Origin: an uncultured Synergistia bacterium | GTDB taxonomy: Bacteria; Eremiobacterota; SpSt-956; JAKJGF01 | Length of the DNA: 14,400 nt | Reading direction: 5' to 3' | Assembly (NCBI GenBank): GCA_937888925.1 | Contig: CALARM010000756.1 | Coordinates: 1-14,400 of the forward strand | Shown here: positions 6,501 through 11,443 of the stretch, piece by piece | Layout: every line of letters begins with the position of its first letter | How positions within the stretch are numbered: the first letter of the stretch is position 1 | The notes under the pieces: model-generated | Told to the model about the DNA's origin: nothing | The model's database searches: none | What the model saw: only the letters and a program-made list of their open reading frames with translations | Made by a program: the position numbers and the translations under genes

Positions 6501-8859
6501 CCAGTTTCCCTTTACCCTGGCCTTCAACTACATTAAGATAATTAACAAAGATTTTATTTTTCGATATATAACCGGAAGTTTCTACCTTTCCGAGATTAAC
6601 TCCATGCCATAATCCTCCCGGAGAAAGAATGTGAACAGTACCTGACATATTACCTGATATGCCTGAAAGACTCAGTTTCCCTTCAAAAGGAAGAACAGAT
6701 TTCTTAACGGAAATATTTAATAAATTACCTTTTATAAAAGGAATAGAAAGATCACTGTTTTTAAAATAACCGCAGGCTTTAAAGTCCTTTAATTTATAAG
6801 TATCAATATCCATATCAGGAATTTCTATATTTCCTGCTATAAGAGGAGTCTCTAAAGGCCCTCTTGCCGAGACATCAATCTTCAATGTACCCTTGATTTT
6901 ATATTTACTTAAAGGAGGATAGAGAGAGGAAATAGTTTCAGCTTTTATTTGAGGAGAATTCAAAAATAAATCGATTGTCTTTTCAGAGTCGGCTGAAATA
7001 ATCCCTCTGCCTGTAATCGGATTTCCGTTCCAGAGAGCATACAGATCACTCACAAGGAGAAACTTATCTGCAAATTCGAAGTTACACCTTCCATGGTCTA
7101 TATTCTGCCCCCTTACTGTTAAAGAAGCATCAGAGAAAATTCCCCTTGCCATAACATCATTTTCACTGCCGCAGATCTCTATGGAAAAATCGGACATGCC
7201 TGAAAAACCTGAAGAAGCCAGTTCAGGAAACATGCCCTGTAAATCGTCAAGTCTAAAATTATTGCCGTCTGCACACAAATTAAAAACCGGTTTTTTGACA
7301 TTTATTATATGACCCACAAGTTCGACTGAGCCTGAAGATGTATAGCCTGCAAGATTACTTATACTCAGGGTTTTATTGAAATAAGTAAAAGAAGTTTCCA
7401 GACCTTGAAAATTTAACCCCATAACATTCAGCCCTTTTGAAGAGGTTATATCAGCACTTACGATAGGATTATCCTTATGACCGAGAATAAAAATTTTAGA
7501 GTTTACGGAACCATTTAATTTAAATTTTTCAAGTTCCGGTATAAAGAGTGACATACATTCAGGGTTAATATCTTTTGCTTCCAGACTTATATCCATATCA
7601 GGTTCTTTCGGTTTCTCAGGAACGAGGGCAAAACCTTTAATAAATACCTCTCCTCCTCCGAACAAACATGTTACTTCCTGAATGTGAAGCTTTTTCTCCC
7701 GGAATGATCCTCTGGCATAAAGATTTTTACAGATTTTTCCTTTTATTCTAATTGATTGAGAAGTTATGGTAGAAAGAAAGATCGCTTTATGAGCCGGTCC
7801 TGTTATAAATGTTTTAATAGACACTGTACCTCTGATCTTATATTTTTCAACTTCAGGGAAAAATTTATCAATCACAGGATCTGCCTGAAAATCCGGACAA
7901 GAAATTGATAGTTCCACAAAAGGATCTTTTTGAAGAAAAGAAATCTTGCCGGAAATATTTACAAAAGACTTTTCTCTTGTACCCTGAATACCTGACAGGG
8001 TGAGGCTATCCCCTTCAAATTTCATATTTCCTTTAATATTATTCACCTGAACCTTTCCTTCAAAACAATCGGCAGAGCCTTCTCTTATATTTCCGTCTCC
8101 TTCCATATTCAAAAAAAGGTCACCATTTTTCTTTGGAAATAAGGAAAGAGATAATGTGGTATTTATTTTACCTCCTGTCAAATCCAGGTGTTTTATATGG
8201 ACAAGTTTTCCCCATTTCGACATATCTATATCTGAAAGCTCTGCTGTGGCAAAAAATCTGGATTTTATATAGTCACCTTCTCCTTTCAGAGATAAACATG
8301 ACGGGCCTTCACGGCCTGTGATAGAAAAATTAAAAGAAGGATTTGCCCACAGGTCAGCTTTTCCATTAAGGTCAGTCATAGAAAGATTTAAAGGCAGCTC
8401 TTTTTTATTGGATAATAATATAAGCTTTCCTTTTATGACTTCTATAGTACCATTAAAAGGTATAACTTGTTTCTTCCCTGCCTTAAAAAGCTCCTGAAAA
8501 TTCCATTTACCTTCAGAAGAACAGGTCACATTGATTACAGGATTTATTACGGAAACATGGCTTATACATTCCAGAGGCTCACTGTTTTTCAGATAGTTTT
8601 TCAGATGATATTCTACTATTACAGTATCTGCTGTTATTACTTTTTCACCTTTCAGAGAAATTAAAGCGATATTTTTCAAGGTAACATGAGACAGATTAAA
8701 GGCCACAGTTTCTACAGAAAAAGTTCCGTTAATTTTTTTCTGCACTTCTTTACCTATTACTTTATCCCATGAATAATTTTTTGCACTTATATAGATAAAT
8801 AGGCATGATAAAAGGATAATAAACAATAATATGGATAGAAATATTTTTTTTCTCTTCAT
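3505..8859 (-). CDS. TamB-family (AsmA-like, DUF490) inter-membrane protein
   Basis: The 1784-residue product has a single N-terminal membrane anchor (about residues 5-27, KIFLSILLFIILLSCLFIYI) and a long beta-rich periplasmic region. A repeated pattern [YF]-K-[IL]-x-G-x-[VL]...G...P recurs about every 100 residues, near 340, 445, 651, 821, 921, 1028, 1135, 1231, 1345 and 1448. The C-terminal 380 or so residues match the TamB/DUF490 domain: GEVRIGGNLSYPVLSG near 1543, followed by GTSFDIRDSQLTFMQ, ending in aromatic FDYRF. TamB proteins form a long hydrophobic groove spanning the periplasm. In E. coli, TamB works with TamA and overlaps with YhdP and YdbH in phospholipid transport to the outer membrane. 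No TamA/BamA-like partner is adjacent here. The start ATG has only a weak AAGAGA ribosome binding site, and a class I heptamer array lies 26 bp upstream. E. coli TamB is shorter, about 1260 residues. Confidence 0.9.
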   Translation of the reverse strand: MKRKKIFLSILLFIILLSCLFIYISAKNYSWDKVIGKEVQKKINGTFSVETVAFNLSHVTLKNIALISLKGEKVITADTVIVEYHLKNYLKNSEPLECISHVSVINPVINVTCSSEGKWNFQELFKAGKKQVIPFNGTIEVIKGKLILLSNKKELPLNLSMTDLNGKADLWANPSFNFSITGREGPSCLSLKGEGDYIKSRFFATAELSDIDMSKWGKLVHIKHLDLTGGKINTTLSLSLFPKKNGDLFLNMEGDGNIREGSADCFEGKVQVNNIKGNMKFEGDSLTLSGIQGTREKSFVNISGKISFLQKDPFVELSISCPDFQADPVIDKFFPEVEKYKIRGTVSIKTFITGPAHKAIFLSTITSQSIRIKGKICKNLYARGSFREKKLHIQEVTCLFGGGEVFIKGFALVPEKPKEPDMDISLEAKDINPECMSLFIPELEKFKLNGSVNSKIFILGHKDNPIVSADITSSKGLNVMGLNFQGLETSFTYFNKTLSISNLAGYTSSGSVELVGHIINVKKPVFNLCADGNNFRLDDLQGMFPELASSGFSGMSDFSIEICGSENDVMARGIFSDASLTVRGQNIDHGRCNFEFADKFLLVSDLYALWNGNPITGRGIISADSEKTIDLFLNSPQIKAETISSLYPPLSKYKIKGTLKIDVSARGPLETPLIAGNIEIPDMDIDTYKLKDFKACGYFKNSDLSIPFIKGNLLNISVKKSVLPFEGKLSLSGISGNMSGTVHILSPGGLWHGVNLGKVETSGYISKNKIFVNYLNVVEGQGKGKLAGIGYISKDDINFMCWGRNMDLHILDNIKEIPETLQGSLSFTSLVKGSIVNPEISGNLLVKKGRYGNIKFSLNSDFTLLEKKLLLNNLCLLRKNGMYNMTGEIELKDRYKFILETEMEGAKISQWKEFASVLKTFAIDGDVRANMSLRGNFEDLKDSNFADKLDVSGKVAIFNGTVRGIKIDVLDTDFSLEEGTVNLSHFNMAREHSSIQAKGSYNIKSKELSFNFVSQKFYFKDFQELFNKYSLKGQGQIRGSLLGTKDNLAGWVDFKLLKPEFNGHMVDWASGIVNFQGKELILRSLFIKKNNDVYGGGGNINLLADPELFLVFHAQDVEISDLLKVAMIKSLPPLKGKLSFQTYLRGTISKPIVSSTMKIENMNINSFPVERISAEFHLTQKEINIGHLEVRSGKMFLTGYGHMSSGKDTYLTMEGKNIPLDLVEKACMSGNKFNLEGRMDLNLNASGPTDKLNLIGSFQVIDGMINNYKISRIRSLLSYDGSILNLKDLRFVERDFNLIASGTVPVTLKRDKLWGLDFPSPMNIVVTTSANDLSILNVFNPDFEGTKGDIKSKLNIGGTPLNPELNGEVSVENGTITHRMFREPLEEFKMSLFVNNKNIILDKLKGTIGKGSINGSGSVSLDHFMPGEININMEANKILLDLPDYFKSEITFNSLIKGTLSKPVITGDIMLDDYNARLYSGILSFSFDKKSGNIEDMFSLINSDVKVDNEQGPLFSNMGNVTLDLNMKIGSDYWIDSQMFRIRPRGEVRIGGNLSYPVLSGIIDVPQGSINLIGTSFDIRDSQLTFMQDNGFIPVLSVRASTFFQGKEIFVDVLGPANKLSTNFTSNPPMPSNDLLRMLNPEIGYQSNIDNTNIFQNTVLNLTSNTFSGYVFNPIEETLSKGLGLDIFSINLSQNGNVGIEIGKQLNDWLSMSYRIYNRDELNQLNSSTYIVERAVLNLQFKLKQSKFDPQINSPLDPTFNSTFNIGTNTTGDLNTKFLFDYRF

Positions 8860-8885
8860 AAAATAAAATCTCTTGTCTGATTATC

Positions 8886-8913
8886 ATGACGCGTGACGCG
8901 TGACGCGTGACGC
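8886..8913 (-). repeat. Heptamer tandem array, class I, copy 4
   Basis: On the plus strand ATGACGC is followed by three GTGACGC units and then GAGGATT. Read toward the tamB-like gene the order is AATCCTC, GCGTCAC x3, GCGTCAT, GATAAT. The AATCCTC flank and units match copy 3 almost base for base. The array lies 26 bp upstream of the ATG at 8859, consistent with a leader position, although I cannot define this gene's promoter with confidence. A partial dyad, TTCTA-GTTCA-TAGAA within ATATTC...GAATAT (8936-8960), lies further upstream and could be an operator. Confidence 0.88.
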
Positions 8914-8963
8914 GAGGATTACTTACAGATAGAAAATATTCTAGTTCATAGAACGAATATCCT

Positions 8964-8992
8964 TTATAGTCAGTGTCATAAACTGTTATAAT
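8964..8992 (+). promoter_or_regulatory. Extended -10 promoter of the stalk-domain gene
   Basis: TGT followed by TATAAT (8984-8992) forms an extended -10 element. The -35 region, TTATAG at 8964-8969 with 17-bp spacing, matches poorly, which extended -10 promoters tolerate. Transcription would start near 8999 and give a leader of about 147 nt. The stretch 9000-9130 is AT-rich and I see no further structured element in it. Confidence 0.5.
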
Positions 8993-9145
8993 TTATTTCT
9001 CTGTTAATGGGAAAAATCAGTAAAACTCTATCGTACAAACAACTATTTCCAGAGAAATTATAAAAAGGGTTTTTCTGATAAATGACTAAATAATATGTAC
9101 AGGTTCATAAATAAAACATTCATTATTTAGAAAGGCGGTTATTTT

Positions 9146-11371
9146 ATGGAAAAATTCATAATTAAAACAATTTCTTTATGTCTGATTCTTATCTGCCTTA
9201 CTCTAAACCTTTCAGCCCAGGAGGTTATAAGAGTTTACATTGATGGGAGAGAAATCTTTTTCGATGTACCACCACTTCAAAAAGATAGCTACGTAATGGT
9301 TCCTATGAGAGCCATATTTGACAAACTGGGAGCAACAGTAGACTTTAACAGTAAAACAAAAACCATTACGTCAACCAAAGGCACTACTACAGTACAGCTT
9401 ACGCTGAACAGTACCGAAGCCTATGTAAATGGCCAGATAAGAAAACTTGATATGCCTGCAATAAGCATAAATGAAAGAACTCTCGTACCTTTAAGATTTG
9501 TAGGACAGGCCTTTGGAGCAGAAGTAAAATGGGTTGGGAAAACAAGATCTATATTTATTAACACCCAGGGTATGCAGGGTGGTACCACACAGGGGGCTAC
9601 TGCTATATATGCAATTATGCACAATTGTACAGGTATTCTGGGAGCAGGCGAGGTATTAACAGTAACCATTATAGGCACTCTTGAAGGAAAAGCAACTTTT
9701 GACATACCCGGTATAGTAACGGGAGTTACTATGAATGAAGTAGATAAAGGAAAATATGAAGGCACCTATACGGTAAAATCTACTGACAGAGGGAAAGATA
9801 TTGTTATAACAGGATATCTTTCAAAGGATAACTCCGCCCCATCTGTAGCACAGGCAGAAAAAAAAATATCTATGGGTCAGGTAGCAGACGATCTAAAAAT
9901 TACTTCAATATCTCATAATGGTTCTCCCATTTTTCGTCCGGGAGATGTCATGGAAGTAATTATGACAGGAACTGCAGGAGGACAGGCTACATTTGATATA
10001 GGAAATATAATCAGAGAACTGAACATGGGTGAAATTCAGCCAGGTACCTATAAGGGAACCTATACAGTAAAAGGATCAGATAATATTTCAAATGGCATAA
10101 TAACAGGTTATTTAAAAAAAGATAATATGTCTGTAAACATTCAGGATACTGTAGCAGTCAATCTGGGTTCTGTTCAGCCAACTCCTTCGGAAGAGATAAA
10201 GATTGTTTCTTTTACTCATAATGGAACGAAACCACTAAAAAAAGGAGATGAACTCAGGGTTACATTAAAAGGTGTCCAGGGGGGCACAGCTTTTTTTGAT
10301 ATTACCAATTTCAAATCAAATATACCTATGACTGAAATACAGCCAGGTATTTATGAAGGAATCTACAGGGTTCTTGCAGGAGACAGTGCAAGGGAAGCTT
10401 ATCTTCTGGGACATCTTTCAAAGAGCGGGAAAGAGGCTCCTATCTTCCAGACAGGCCCTGTTACACTGGCAGGTATTTCTCCTTCAGTATTGGAAGTATC
10501 ACCTCTAAACGGTGCAACAGTAGAAAGTGATAGACCGAATATATATGTAACCTTTGATACGCAAAAAGGAAGTCTTGTAAACCCTCAGACAGTAAAATTA
10601 ACAGTAGACGGAGTGGATGTAACGGGGCAGATTACAAAGGCACCTATGTTTATAGCCTACAATCCGACCAATCCCCTTCCTCTGAAAAGAAATATATGGG
10701 TCGTGCTTACCGCACAGGATGAAAATGGCAACAGTGTCCAGTATGGCTGGTCTTTTATCATATCACCTCCTGCAAAAGGTCTTATCTCTTCTGCATCTCA
10801 TAACGGACAATTACCGCTGAAAACAGGACAGAACCTGCAGGTTACAATGTACGGTGCAAGCGGATGTCTTGGATGGTTTGAAATAACAGGTCTCGTAAAT
10901 ATACCAATGAAAGAAACAGCAGGCGGAACATATTACGGAGAATATCCGGTAACTTCTCAGTCCAGAGCATCAGGAACAAAAATCATCGTTCATCTAAAAA
11001 GTCAGACAGTAGAAGACACCTTAGTAGTAGAACCTCCCGTCACATTTGATGTTGAACAGGGGTTTAATGCACCAAATATAGCAGGTATACAGAGCGGTCA
11101 GAAGGTAACCTTTCCGGTTGAAATAAAAGGCTATACAAAGCCCTATGCAACAGTTGAGATAACATATGAATATCAAACAAATTTATTCAATGTATTACCT
11201 GTAAGAGGGGTGGCAGGAACAAAAAGAATTTCTGCAGATGAAAAGGGATATTTTTATGATAAATACACATCATTCTTCGGCTCAGGAACACAGCATACTA
11301 TAACTGTTATTGCTATAGACAGTTCAGGCAATAAATCTCCCCAGACTGTTATTAATGTAACGGAACAGTGA
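9146..11371 (+). CDS. Secreted stalk-domain (copper amine oxidase N-terminal-like) protein with repeated beta modules
   Basis: A 741-residue exported protein. The signal peptide is residues 1-24 (hydrophobic core ISLCLILICLTLNL, likely cleavage after SA). Residues about 26-140 match the stalk or copper-amine-oxidase N-terminal-like domain: VYIDGREIFFDVPP, YVMVPMRAIFDKLGATVDF and RTLVPLRFVGQAFGAEVKW. This domain is a cell-surface module and does not imply oxidase activity. Four homologous modules of about 98 residues follow, each opening with HNG/HNC (His159, His257, His358, His552) and containing a G-x-FDI or FEI motif and Y-x-G-x-Y. A different Ig/Big-like domain (about 442-543) separates modules three and four, and an Ig-like domain (about 632-741) ends the protein. 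It is probably a surface binding or structural protein. Ribosome binding site AAGGCGG lies 7 nt before the ATG. The TGA stop lies within a GTGAGTC repeat. The Rph-like gene follows 72 bp downstream. Confidence 0.85.
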   Translation: MEKFIIKTISLCLILICLTLNLSAQEVIRVYIDGREIFFDVPPLQKDSYVMVPMRAIFDKLGATVDFNSKTKTITSTKGTTTVQLTLNSTEAYVNGQIRKLDMPAISINERTLVPLRFVGQAFGAEVKWVGKTRSIFINTQGMQGGTTQGATAIYAIMHNCTGILGAGEVLTVTIIGTLEGKATFDIPGIVTGVTMNEVDKGKYEGTYTVKSTDRGKDIVITGYLSKDNSAPSVAQAEKKISMGQVADDLKITSISHNGSPIFRPGDVMEVIMTGTAGGQATFDIGNIIRELNMGEIQPGTYKGTYTVKGSDNISNGIITGYLKKDNMSVNIQDTVAVNLGSVQPTPSEEIKIVSFTHNGTKPLKKGDELRVTLKGVQGGTAFFDITNFKSNIPMTEIQPGIYEGIYRVLAGDSAREAYLLGHLSKSGKEAPIFQTGPVTLAGISPSVLEVSPLNGATVESDRPNIYVTFDTQKGSLVNPQTVKLTVDGVDVTGQITKAPMFIAYNPTNPLPLKRNIWVVLTAQDENGNSVQYGWSFIISPPAKGLISSASHNGQLPLKTGQNLQVTMYGASGCLGWFEITGLVNIPMKETAGGTYYGEYPVTSQSRASGTKIIVHLKSQTVEDTLVVEPPVTFDVEQGFNAPNIAGIQSGQKVTFPVEIKGYTKPYATVEITYEYQTNLFNVLPVRGVAGTKRISADEKGYFYDKYTSFFGSGTQHTITVIAIDSSGNKSPQTVINVTEQ

Positions 11372-11433
11372 GTCGTAAAGAGTGAGTCGTGAAGACAATC
11401 TTTTTGCTCACTCTTCACGACTCACGGCTCACG
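11368..11433 (+). repeat. Class III heptamers arranged as an inverted repeat
   Basis: GTGAGTC, GTAAAGA, GTGAGTC and GTGAAGA (11368-11395) are followed by an inverted set, GCTCACT, CTTCACG, ACTCACG and GCTCACG (11406-11433). GTGAGTCGTGAAGA (11382-11395) pairs perfectly over 14 bp with 11412-11425, leaving a 16-nt loop that contains five Ts. An alternative register pairs AAGAGTGAG (11378-11386) with 11407-11415. No T-run follows the stem on the plus strand, so it is not a standard intrinsic terminator. The stem ends 18 nt before the next start codon. Confidence 0.8.
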
Positions 11434-11443
11434 ATAAAAATAT

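Noticed and set aside
8780..8859. Lipoprotein signal (LLSC) at the N terminus of the tamB-like protein
   Set aside because: The hydrophobic stretch continues through CLFIYI after the cysteine. This fits an uncleaved signal anchor, as in other TamB proteins, better than a lipobox.
8860..9145. Clear minus-strand promoter for the tamB-like gene
   Set aside because: Several TATAAA/TAGAAT-like words occur upstream, but none has a convincing -35 at normal spacing, so I did not list one.
9220..9570. Copper amine oxidase enzyme
   Set aside because: Only the N-terminal stalk-like domain is present. The large catalytic domain with its topaquinone tyrosine and copper-binding histidines is absent.
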